From Streptococcus mitis SK579 (GTDB lineage: Bacteria > Bacillota > Bacilli > Lactobacillales > Streptococcaceae), in NCBI RefSeq assembly GCF_000257905.1, contig NZ_AJJL01000049.1:1-64000 (forward strand): DNA of 64,000 nucleotides. Direction: 5' to 3'. Both the position numbers and the translations under genes were made by a program. Shown one piece after another: positions 56,761-64,000 of the stretch. The notes below the pieces were generated by a model. That model was not told the DNA's origin and searched no databases. It saw nothing but the letters and a program-made list of their open reading frames with translations. Within the stretch, counting starts at the first letter, position 1. Every line of letters begins with the position of its first letter.

Positions 56761-57819
56761 ATGTCAGAAAAAAGACGTGACAATAAAGGTCGAATTTTAA
56801 AGACTGGAGAGAGCCAACGAAAAGACGGAAGATACTTATACAAATATACAGATTCATTTGGAGAACCGCAATTTGTTTACTCGTGGAAACTTGTGGCTAC
56901 AGACAGAGTACCAGCAGGAAAGCGTGATTGTATCTCACTTAGGGAGAAAATCGCAGAGTTACAGAAAGACATTCATGATGGTATTGATGTTGTAGGAAAG
57001 AAAATGACACTCTGCCAGCTTTACGCAAAACAGAACGCTCAAAGACCAAAGGTTAGAAAAAATACTGAAACTGGACGCAAATATCTTATGGATATTTTGA
57101 AGAAAGACAAGTTAGGTGCAAGAAGTATTGATAGTATTAAACCATCAGACGCTAAAGAATGGGCGATTAGAATGAGTGAAAATGGTTATGCCTATCAAAC
57201 CATCAATAACTATAAACGTTCTTTAAAGGCTTCATTCTACATTGCGATACAAGATGATTGTGTTCGGAAGAATCCATTTGACTTTCAACTGAATGCAGTT
57301 CTTGATGATGATACTGTCCCTAAGACCGTACTAACAGGAGAACAGGAAGAAAAACTGTTAGCCTTTGCGAAAGCTGATAAAACCTACAGCAAAAATTATG
57401 ATGAAATTCTGATACTCTTAAAAACAGGTCTTCGTATTTCAGAGTTTGGTGGTTTGACACTTCCAGATTTAGATTTTGAGAATCGTCTTGTCAATATAGA
57501 CCATCAGCTATTGAGAGATACTGAAATTGGGTACTACATTGAAACACCAAAGACCAAAAGTGGTGAACGTCAAGTTCCTATGGTTGAAGAAGCCTATCAA
57601 GCATTTAAGCGAGTGTTAGCGAATCGAAAGAATGATAAGCGTGTTGAGATTGATGGATATAGTGATTTCCTCTTTCTTAATAGAAAGAACTATCCAAAAG
57701 TGGCGAGTGACTATAATGGTATGATGAAAGGTCTTGTTAAGAAATACAACAAGTATAATGATGATAAGTTACCACACATCACTCCATGTCGAATGTGTAA
57801 GCTTGTTGGAGAAACGTAG
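56761..57819 (+). pseudogene. int: Tn916 integrase, C-terminus lost
   Basis: The ORF gives 352 residues against about 405 for Tn916 Int. The N-terminal arm-binding domain and the central SAM-like domain are intact (RKNTETGRKYLMDILKKDKL). The catalytic domain keeps TGLRISEFGGL with its arginine but ends at LPHITP and then runs into foreign CRMCKLVGET. The HxxR pair, the later histidine and the tyrosine nucleophile are gone, so recombination activity should be lost. Confidence 0.93.
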
Positions 57820-58090
57820 TTAATCCTCAAAAGATTCCCCAAACCTTTTGAGTCCCGCAGACGCATCATGTTGAGGCGGTAGCACTGCTTGTACGAGTTG
57901 AAGCATCAGAGAAGTAAAAGTAGATGTTCAGCCAATGCGACGAGGTGAGACCGAAGGTCGATAAGGTGTGTTCTGGGTATAGGACTCGTAAAGTAAGTAG
58001 GAAATATGACGAGATGATGAAGAGCGCCTGAATTGGTCAGGTGACGTGCTTATTTACATTAGCCTGATAATGAAAATGGAGAGATTATCG
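57820..58090. other. Junction region of unknown origin
   Basis: Between the broken int and the next gene the sequence is more GC-rich and purine-rich than the flanks, with segments such as GCGACGAGGTGAGACCGAAG. Apart from the rlmCD-like tail, I see no gene. It could be the remnant of another mobile element. Confidence 0.5.
57858..57917 (+). other. rlmCD-like 3' end, candidate right attachment site
   Basis: In one frame the sequence reads QTHHVEAVALLVRVEASEK and stop, closely matching the rlmCD tail at 19139-19189 ([16 protein letters not shown]). The first 39 bases share 28 positions, with CAGACGCATCA identical. It is in direct orientation, 38.7 kb away. This is how attR or a displaced native 3' end would look. 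No further rlmCD homology lies upstream. Confidence 0.55.
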
Positions 58091-58657
58091 ATGTTTATAT
58101 TGGAATTGTACCAAAATGATTATTCTAAAGATTTAGTCGCATTTGATTCCATAGAAGATGGGAAAACTTTTGTAGCACAAATCCCTGGATATACTTTAGA
58201 AACAGAAGATGGATTTGAAGTAGAGTTTTTTAATCCTACAAAACTACCAGACTATATGGAAATTATCTATAACGGAAACATTGTACCTTTATCTAAATTT
58301 ATGTTCAATCATGAGGAAAATGTAGACATTATTTGGAAAGAGATTTCAAATTTATCCCTCAAAAACGATAGAGTGATTGAAGGATATTCAAAAATTGATG
58401 CATATGTCGTTAACAACCATGAAGTTAAAGCCTATGTCGAAACAAGAGAAACGAACTATCGTAAAGCAAAAGACTTCTTAGAAAGCTACGGATATGAAAT
58501 CGACAGAAGCTTTTTCGGAAGTGAAGACGGTGAAGCGATTCTCTACAGAAAAAAAGGGAGCGAAGATTGGCATTTCTTGTGTCACTTAGACCCAATGTTT
58601 GTAGAGATTGAAGATGTAGAAGGATATGTTAAAGAAGAAGTGGGAGAGATTCAATAG
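58091..58657 (+). CDS. Hypothetical acidic protein, immunity-like
   Basis: A 188-residue acidic soluble protein. I start at 58091 (MFILELYQND) with GGAGAG before it; the earlier start lacks a ribosome-binding site. The layout of alternating short strands and helices and the many acidic residues recall small immunity proteins, but no family is recognised. It stands alone between the int remnant and a gene-free stretch. Confidence 0.7.
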   Translation: MFILELYQNDYSKDLVAFDSIEDGKTFVAQIPGYTLETEDGFEVEFFNPTKLPDYMEIIYNGNIVPLSKFMFNHEENVDIIWKEISNLSLKNDRVIEGYSKIDAYVVNNHEVKAYVETRETNYRKAKDFLESYGYEIDRSFFGSEDGEAILYRKKGSEDWHFLCHLDPMFVEIEDVEGYVKEEVGEIQ

Positions 58658-58929
58658 TCAATCAAAGTTCCTTGTGAGTATGTACCTTTGCTAATAAAAG
58701 CGTCAAAACGTTGTAACGAAGGGGGTAAGAAAATCATTGAGTGTAAGCCTTTTTCTTGTTTAGAGGGAAAGTATTAGAGTAGCCTCTCATAATTTATACT
58801 AGATTTGATAACTTATTTGAGATAGATTTTATTTCTATAAATACTGTGAAAATTTTTTAATACTAAAGATTTAAAGTTACTGTGTTAAAAATCCTCTCAG
58901 CTTTTAAACTAATGTATTATAAAAGCCAG
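58658..58929. other. Gene-free AT-rich region
   Basis: About 270 bases with no gene. No strong hairpin or repeat was found. It ends at the promoter of the ribbon-helix-helix-like gene. Confidence 0.6.
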
Positions 58930-58959
58930 TTGACACAAGTGTTACACCTGTGATAGAAT
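58930..58959 (+). promoter_or_regulatory. Promoter with embedded operator, site 1
   Basis: TTGACA (58930-58935) and TAGAAT (58954-58959) are 18 bases apart. CAAGTGTTACACCTG (58936-58950) fills the spacer and is nearly palindromic (CACA-GTGT-ACAC-TGTG pattern). Binding here would block RNA polymerase. Confidence 0.8.
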
Positions 58960-58977
58960 TAACTTGAGGTGATGAAA

Positions 58978-59166
58978 ATGGCAACCGATAAAAATAGAAT
59001 AATGATTAGCTTGGATGATAAAAATCTAGAGAAACTTGAAAATTTAGTAGAAGATGCTAGAGATAGAAGGGGAATGCGACTAACAAAGTCCCAGGTTATA
59101 GAATTACTCCTAAATACTGTTGATTATTTCGATGATATTATGGGGGCTATTTACTCAAAAAAATAA
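58978..59166 (+). CDS. Ribbon-helix-helix-like repressor
   Basis: A 62-residue protein starting MATDKNRIMISLDDKNLEKL. A basic N-terminal strand (NRIMISL), then two helices (DKNLEKLENLVEDARDRRG and RLTKSQVIELLLNTV), gives the ribbon-helix-helix pattern of small repressors. ATG at 58978 is chosen because GAGG lies nine bases before it; other in-frame starts are closer to the site. It sits between two copies of a shared operator and so probably controls itself and the next gene. Confidence 0.75.
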   Translation: MATDKNRIMISLDDKNLEKLENLVEDARDRRGMRLTKSQVIELLLNTVDYFDDIMGAIYSKK

Positions 59167-59195
59167 GAGCAAAATTGCTATTATTTTTTTACAAT

Positions 59196-59213
59196 CAGGT
59201 GTAACACTAGTGA
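59196..59213 (-). promoter_or_regulatory. Operator site 2 before the ATP-grasp gene
   Basis: CAGGTGTAACACTAG matches the reverse complement of site 1 (CAGGTGTAACACTTG) at 14 of 15 positions, and the match extends through GTG. It directly precedes AAAAGGAG of the ATP-grasp gene. Confidence 0.78.
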
Positions 59214-59228
59214 AAAAGGAGTGATAAA

Positions 59229-59987
59229 ATGGTTGTTTATATTAGACAAAGTAAATTACCAAGTGAGGTTTCAATTAATAAATACAATGCTCAAGTAGGT
59301 GCATACTTACAAGGAGAAGAAGTTATTTTATATCAATCTTTTTCTGAAATAAAACAGTTAACAAGTGATGATACTGTTGTAGATTATATAACGGAGACTA
59401 GAGCATTACTAAAAATGATGGGGTTAAATGTTCCGGTTTATGACTATCCTATTGAGCTTAAAGAGTTTTATGGTCGAAAGATTTATGCTGGTATTTTAGG
59501 AGAGATTGTGAATATACCTGATAATTGGGGAAAATTTATTAAGCCTAAAGCTGGTTCAAAAGTTTTTACTGGAAGAGTTGTTAATGGAACCCATGATTTA
59601 ATAGGTATTGGTCTCCCTTTCGATTATCCTATATGGATTAGTGAAGTTGTAGAATTCATAGCAGAATGGCGTTGTTTTGTGTTAGATGGTCGCGTATTAG
59701 ATGTTCGCCCCTATACAGGTGATTATCATGCACAATTTGATCCTAGTTTAATTGATGAAGCAATATCTTGTTGGAAAGACGCGCCAATTGCTTATGGACT
59801 AGATATCGGTGTTACTCGTGATGGCAGAACACTTGTAGTTGAAGTAAATGATGGTTATGCATTGGGAAATTATGGACTATCTCCTTTAAACTCAATCAAT
59901 TTTCATAAAGCTAGATGGAAAGAAATGGTAAAACCTTTTTTTGAAAAAAACGATATCTTTACTATGCCTGAAAATATAAGTTTCTAA
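59229..59987 (+). CDS. ATP-grasp protein, R2K (DUF4343-like)
   Basis: A 252-residue protein of the R2K-type ATP-grasp clade. FIKPKAGSKVFTGRVV (about residue 97) has the nucleotide-binding lysines, SEVVEFIAEWRCFVLDGRVL (about 138) is the central strand with arginine, and LDIGVTRDGRTLVVEVNDGY (about 196) is the metal-binding end with ExNxxY. Such enzymes join a carboxylate to an amine or thiol with ATP; related R2K proteins occur in phages and mobile elements. The substrate is unknown. AAAAGGAG precedes the start. Confidence 0.85.
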   Translation: MVVYIRQSKLPSEVSINKYNAQVGAYLQGEEVILYQSFSEIKQLTSDDTVVDYITETRALLKMMGLNVPVYDYPIELKEFYGRKIYAGILGEIVNIPDNWGKFIKPKAGSKVFTGRVVNGTHDLIGIGLPFDYPIWISEVVEFIAEWRCFVLDGRVLDVRPYTGDYHAQFDPSLIDEAISCWKDAPIAYGLDIGVTRDGRTLVVEVNDGYALGNYGLSPLNSINFHKARWKEMVKPFFEKNDIFTMPENISF

Positions 59988-60013
59988 AAGGGACAGAAGT
60001 AAATCCGTGTTTA

Positions 60014-60042
60014 ACTGCAACTAGTAAGTTGCAGTTTTTTAT
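60014..60042 (+). terminator. Terminator after the ATP-grasp gene
   Basis: AACTGCAACT and AGTTGCAGTT pair around a short loop, followed by TTTTT. Confidence 0.85.
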
Positions 60043-60179
60043 TTTGAATAATGATATAATAGGATAAGAAAATAATGAAAACGCTATATATTTGAAAATT
60101 GTTTAGAAAGTAGAAAGTATGAAAACAATTGATATGATTATTAAATCATTAACTTGAATTATAACAAAGGAGTACTAAC

Positions 60180-60524
60180 ATGCCGAAATATACCGACGAA
60201 GATATTAGAAAATTAAATAAAATCACATTAAAAATTGCTGGTGATTATTTAGGTATAAGTTCACAGGCAGTTGCTATAGGTCTTAGAAATAATCTTCTTC
60301 CAATTGGTTTTGCTATTCATAACGAAGAAAGAGACAGACGTTTCACTGAGAGTTGGTCATATCATATTATCGCTGAAAGAATGATTTCATACAATCACGG
60401 TAAGCTATCAGAGATTCGTGTTGAAAATATTGAAACTAGTTTAGATAAAATTATAGAGGAATTTAACGGATTAAAACAAGATTTACTTTTTATATTAAGC
60501 GAAAATGCAGAAGTGAAGAATTAG
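60180..60524 (+). CDS. Excisionase-like DNA-binding protein
   Basis: A 114-residue protein. The first half (ITLKIAGDYLGISSQAVAIG) is a helix-turn-helix of the excisionase or MerR-like kind. A C-terminal helical region (SLDKIIEEFNGLKQDLL) looks like a dimer coil. AAAGGAG precedes the ATG. It may regulate the downstream genes; that is inferred from position only. Confidence 0.7.
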   Translation: MPKYTDEDIRKLNKITLKIAGDYLGISSQAVAIGLRNNLLPIGFAIHNEERDRRFTESWSYHIIAERMISYNHGKLSEIRVENIETSLDKIIEEFNGLKQDLLFILSENAEVKN

Positions 60525-60599
60525 AGGTTTTTGAATTTGCGTTTTCGCTTGGTAAATATAAAAACGGTGATGTAAAATATAAGGGTAAAGGTGTTTCAA

Positions 60600-61883
60600 A
60601 TGAAGATGATAAAGACCTTTTCTAGAGAAGAACTCTATGAAGAAATCTGGGAGATAAGTGCAAAACAAGTTTCATTGAAATATGATTTAAGCTATTCAGA
60701 CTTACTTAAGAAATGCAAAGAGTTTGAAATCCCAATTCCAAATGGTAGTTATTGGTATCGTAAGAATACTGGACAAGATTTAAGTGAATTTATTGTTCCA
60801 TTACCACAAAATGACGTAAATGAAGTTAATATTGATAGAAAAAGCTTAAAGAATAGTAGAATTAAAGCTGCTAAACATAAAGAAGATAGTACGGAAGATA
60901 AAAACGGAGATACTGTTAAACTTGATACAACTAGTATAAGAAGTTCATTATCATTTTTAGAGGACGATAAAATAGAGCTTATTATTGAAGCCGTTTCAAA
61001 CCTAAACCAGTCTCCAAATAAGAGATTACATAAATCTGTAGCTAATCTAAGAGATAAAATCGCAGAGTGGAATAAGAGGGAAAAAGCTGCTTCCTATCCT
61101 TACTTTGATTCTAGACACAGATATAATGATTTAAAAGAACCTAAATTTGTAAAAAATATTTCAGTAAATTCTCTTCCACGTTTATATCGTTTTTTAGATA
61201 CACTAGTTACTGTAATTGAAAGAATCGGTGATAATGTAACTTCAAATTGGGATATTCAAATTGATAAGGATATTGTTCGTTTTGAAGTTATAGAATCAAC
61301 AGACAAAGTAAGTCATGAATTAACGAAAGAAGAAGCTAAAGAACTAGCAGAGTACAATGATAGCGTTAAGTTTAATAGATATGCTTTTAAACCAAGAATA
61401 AAGAAGTATGACTATATTCCAAATGGAAAATTTCGATTTAAGATAATAGATGGTAAATACATTAAAGATACTAAAGAATTCACACTTGAACAATCAATCC
61501 CAGAAATAATCGTTTTAATTTACCAAGAGTATTATAAAGTTAAGAACTTACGACTTGAACGTGAAGAGAGAGCAAGACAATACGAAGAGGAGCAAGAGCG
61601 AAAAAGAAAATTACAAAATAGAATCGAAGAAGAGAAGAGGCGGACAATGTCTCTTCTGAATATGCTAGAAGATTTTCAAACAGCAAATGATTTAAGACTG
61701 ATGGCTGATAAATTAGAGATAGCAGGGAAACTTAGTAAAGAGGAAATTGATTGGATTAGATCCAAAGCTGACTGGATCGACCCAATAGTTTCTTCAACAG
61801 ACGAATTACTAGGAATTAGAAATCATGAAAATTCTAGAGAACAAAAAGAACAATATCTAAGTGAGAAAAGGTACTACTGGTAA
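60600..61883 (+). CDS. Large protein with N-terminal helix-turn-helix
   Basis: A 427-residue protein. The first 55 residues (TFSREELYEEIWEISAKQVS, then a YDLSYSDLLKKCKEFEIPIP turn and GSYWYRK) match a recurrent N-terminal DNA-binding module often found on accessory genes. The middle is mostly helical and the region around residues 310-350 is a charged coiled coil (RLEREERARQYEEEQERKRK). There is no enzyme motif. The start could also be GTG at 60591; the ribosome-binding site is weak for both. Confidence 0.72.
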   Translation: MKMIKTFSREELYEEIWEISAKQVSLKYDLSYSDLLKKCKEFEIPIPNGSYWYRKNTGQDLSEFIVPLPQNDVNEVNIDRKSLKNSRIKAAKHKEDSTEDKNGDTVKLDTTSIRSSLSFLEDDKIELIIEAVSNLNQSPNKRLHKSVANLRDKIAEWNKREKAASYPYFDSRHRYNDLKEPKFVKNISVNSLPRLYRFLDTLVTVIERIGDNVTSNWDIQIDKDIVRFEVIESTDKVSHELTKEEAKELAEYNDSVKFNRYAFKPRIKKYDYIPNGKFRFKIIDGKYIKDTKEFTLEQSIPEIIVLIYQEYYKVKNLRLEREERARQYEEEQERKRKLQNRIEEEKRRTMSLLNMLEDFQTANDLRLMADKLEIAGKLSKEEIDWIRSKADWIDPIVSSTDELLGIRNHENSREQKEQYLSEKRYYW

Positions 61884-61950
61884 CTTTTATGTTGCAGTTT
61901 TTCAATTTATACATGGTATAATTAAAATAATAAAAGATTGAGGATTTTTT

Positions 61951-62475
61951 ATGAGTAAAGAAGCAGTATTTCAAAATGTAGAATCACTACAACAAGTTGT
62001 AAACATAATTAATGAAGCAGCGGCAGCTCTTAATGATAAAACACGTACAATAAGAGAGAGTCCAATTCCAGAAGTGTTAGCTGGTGCATTGGGGGCAGGT
62101 ATTGGTGGGATAGGTTCATTCGCAGCTCTTTATGGTTTAGGTACTGTAGGGTTATCAGCGGCTGGCATTACTTCAGGTCTTGCAGCTATTGGCGGTGTCG
62201 TTGGAGGTGGTATGGTAGCTGGAGTGTTTGTAATGGCTGCTCCAGTCGTTGTATTAGCCGGAGGCGGTATATTATTAGCTTCTAATCTAAAAAATAAACA
62301 ACTTAAACAGGAAAAAGAACGGTTATATAAAGAAGCATTGCAAAAACATGAAGCTATTATACAAGCTCTGAAAACTGAGGCAGATGCTGATAAGGAACGC
62401 CTAGATTATTTACAGAGTTTAAATATCCTCCTAACTCAAGCAATTAAAGATTTGAAAAACGATTTAGGGGATTAA
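61951..62475 (+). CDS. Glycine-rich membrane protein
   Basis: A 174-residue protein. Residues 1-38 form a helix; residues about 42-112 are a long hydrophobic glycine- and alanine-rich stretch (GALGAGIGGIGSFAALYGLG, GLAAIGGVVGGGMVAGVFVM) with glycine-zipper spacing, enough for two or three membrane helices. The rest is a charged coiled coil. The layout recalls small pore-forming or membrane-targeting proteins. It lies two bases before the next gene, so the two are coupled. Confidence 0.75.
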   Translation: MSKEAVFQNVESLQQVVNIINEAAAALNDKTRTIRESPIPEVLAGALGAGIGGIGSFAALYGLGTVGLSAAGITSGLAAIGGVVGGGMVAGVFVMAAPVVVLAGGGILLASNLKNKQLKQEKERLYKEALQKHEAIIQALKTEADADKERLDYLQSLNILLTQAIKDLKNDLGD

Positions 62476-62477
62476 CA

Positions 62478-63839
62478 ATGAGTAAATTCATTTATTCTGA
62501 TGAAGAACAAAAATTCAATAATATTTTAACTCATCAAACCAAAGAGTTAGATTTAATAAACAGACCCGATATGTCTATTGCAGAAGAACGTATAGAGGAA
62601 AGTGAAAAATTATTGAGAGAGCTAGGCTATACTCTGTCTGATTTACCAATACTAGATACCGAAACTAAAAAACAAACTATCGTTGTACCTAAATGGGAAG
62701 ACTTAGTAATAAAAGCGGAGTGCGAAGTTGGTTCAATGAATGAACTAGATGCACTCTTCACAAATGAAGAATTGGAACTTAATCAGACAGTTATTCAATC
62801 AATGCAGGATGATTTTAACAACATTCATAAACTTGATAAAATTGATATATCGATTTGTGCAGGAGCTGGTATATTAGCAGCGATTGTTGATATTCTTTTA
62901 ATTGGAATACCTGAGAAAACTCCGAATGGTTTAAAAGGTGGCCCTTTATCTAATTATGTAAGAGACTGGTTTAATCAACGATTTTCTGAAGAAGAAATGG
63001 AAAAGTTGGCAAATTCAAAGGTCAGTAAAGTCCCTTTTGATGCTCAAGATAATCGTCATACTAAAGTAAATGTTAATGGACTGTCTGCATATTATCATAG
63101 ATTGTTATCTCTTGGACATGACCCCCTTCTTGGTTTAGTAATTGGTGTATCTGATATTCTAAATGGTAAGATGACTACTATTGATAAAACTGGGAAAATA
63201 GTATCTCAATTTATGGATAATTACACAGATAGAAAAGAAAGTGATATTTTTGCAGCAATAGCAAAGCAGATAATTCATTTTAAATCTGATATTACGACAT
63301 CAATGGGATTACCTGCACCATTGATGGGATTATTTAATTTGCTTCAGTTTGGAAAAATTGGTGACGAGGATCAAACAATAGCAGAAATAGTACAAGGAAT
63401 GTATTACGAAGGCTATGATTTCATTTATTTTAGTAGTATGGCTATTTCCACAATGATTATTGAAGTTATAATCAGAATTGGATACGCCCTGAAGAAAATT
63501 AACGAAGGACATTCAATAAAAAATTCTATTCCTTTTTCGTTGGATAGAGAGAAACACCCCAAATTACATACGATGCTATTTATTGGACATTCTATAGCCG
63601 CATCTGCTAATGCAGGGAAAATCTACTTTACAAAAAATCCTATGACAATAAATTACGCGCAATGGATTACTTTTGCAAAATATTCATACTCTCAGTTAAA
63701 GTGGGTGCTTATTGAGAAATCCGAATTGAGAGCTTCATATGTTTCGGATAAGATTTATAAGGAAACTCAGGAGGTTTATGAAAAAGTAAATCTTACCTTT
63801 AATAACTTCAGTAATGATAGGTTAGTTATATTTGATTAA
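62478..63839 (+). CDS. Large membrane protein partner
   Basis: A 453-residue protein I do not recognise. The first 120 residues are soluble and acidic. Hydrophobic segments follow at about 124-144 (SICAGAGILAAIVDILLIG), 207-228, 275-292 and 315-338 (YFSSMAISTMIIEVIIRIGY). A GHSIAASANAGKIYFTKNPM segment (about 370-389) looks conserved-type. It starts two bases after the glycine-rich gene and is followed by another gene 28 bases on, so an operon of at least three is likely. Confidence 0.75.
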   Translation: MSKFIYSDEEQKFNNILTHQTKELDLINRPDMSIAEERIEESEKLLRELGYTLSDLPILDTETKKQTIVVPKWEDLVIKAECEVGSMNELDALFTNEELELNQTVIQSMQDDFNNIHKLDKIDISICAGAGILAAIVDILLIGIPEKTPNGLKGGPLSNYVRDWFNQRFSEEEMEKLANSKVSKVPFDAQDNRHTKVNVNGLSAYYHRLLSLGHDPLLGLVIGVSDILNGKMTTIDKTGKIVSQFMDNYTDRKESDIFAAIAKQIIHFKSDITTSMGLPAPLMGLFNLLQFGKIGDEDQTIAEIVQGMYYEGYDFIYFSSMAISTMIIEVIIRIGYALKKINEGHSIKNSIPFSLDREKHPKLHTMLFIGHSIAASANAGKIYFTKNPMTINYAQWITFAKYSYSQLKWVLIEKSELRASYVSDKIYKETQEVYEKVNLTFNNFSNDRLVIFD

Positions 63840-63867
63840 ATTAATAAACTTAGATAAAAGGAAAACA

Positions 63868-64000
63868 ATGAAAAAAAGTCTATACAATCTATTGTCAATG
63901 ATTCCAATATATGGAACATTTTTAAAATTTTCAAGTAAAGGTGAAATGAGGTTATGTAGTCCACTTTATCAAGATTTTTTAGATGAAGGAATTAATCCAA
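63868..64000 (+). CDS. Start of a third gene in the operon, partial
   Basis: ATG at 63868 behind AAAAGGAAAAC opens a frame that stays open to the window end (44 codons). It begins MKKSLYNLLSMIPIYGTFLK and continues with no stop. Identity cannot be judged from so short a part. Confidence 0.6.
   Translation, partial: MKKSLYNLLSMIPIYGTFLKFSSKGEMRLCSPLYQDFLDEGINP

Larger units (their letters stand above)
51925..57785 (+). mobile_element. Truncated Tn916-like segment with tet(M)
   Basis: The block holds, in Tn916 order, the tet(M) leader (orf12), tet(M), orf6, orf9 (reverse), orf7, orf8, xis and int. The transfer half (orf24-orf13) and the left end are absent. int breaks at about 57785 after LPHITP, before the HxxR and tyrosine residues, so the right end is also gone. 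Both termini are therefore lost and the segment cannot excise by its own integrase. The boundaries given are the points where recognisable Tn916 sequence stops, accurate to about 10-20 bases. Confidence 0.92.

Noticed and set aside
57786-58070. Group II intron interrupting int
   Set aside because: I could not find a convincing 5' GTGYG boundary, domain V or a reverse transcriptase, and int does not resume downstream.

Overview
The window comes from a mitis-group Streptococcus (S. pneumoniae, S. mitis or a close relative). The first 19.2 kb has the gene order pepT, hemH, mscL, gtrA, queT, asd, dapA, trmE, tdk, prfA, prmC, sua5, glyA and rlmCD, which I recognise from pneumococcus. A pneumococcal BOX repeat, a preQ1-II riboswitch, an asd-type leader RNA and a tRNA-Thr sit in the expected places. 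The sequence does not settle the species. The window opens inside an LPXTG surface protein with a G5 domain and 51-bp repeats.

From the 3' end of rlmCD (about 19.2 kb) to about 51.3 kb lies an integrative conjugative element (ICE) core of the Tn5252/Tn5253 type. It carries a RepA_N initiator, a C5 DNA methyltransferase, an Spx-like protein without its redox motif, a CPBP protease and a type IV secretion set (VirD4, pilin-like, VirB6-like, PrgI, VirB4, and a hydrolase with lysozyme and CHAP domains). It also has a 2,078-residue methylase-helicase, a Toprim protein, a DUF3990-like gene pair and the PezAT toxin-antitoxin system. No relaxase and no intact integrase were found, so the ICE as seen here is probably incomplete or immobile.

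Two insertions have reshaped it. A 4,044-bp ISL3-like element (33529-37572) carries merR and merA plus a frameshifted transposase, has matching ends and an 8-bp target duplication, and splits a PBECR4-like nuclease gene exactly in frame. Further on, a deletion derivative of Tn916 (about 51.9-57.8 kb) keeps the tet(M) leader, tet(M), orf6, orf9, orf7, a frameshifted orf8 and xis, plus an int without its catalytic C-terminus. Its left edge truncates a resident tyrosine recombinase. Just past its right edge is a second copy of an rlmCD-like 3' end, a candidate distal attachment site.

The last 6 kb (58-64 kb) is an accessory region of mostly unrecognised genes. It has a ribbon-helix-helix-like repressor and an R2K-type ATP-grasp gene that share a mirrored operator, two DNA-binding-like proteins, and a glycine-rich membrane protein paired with a large membrane protein and a third gene that runs off the end. 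This is the best candidate for an undescribed system. Other strong non-coding signals are a predicted small RNA with two 54-nt repeats (33162-33340) and boxA-like antitermination sequences shared by the ICE leader and the Tn916 xis leader.
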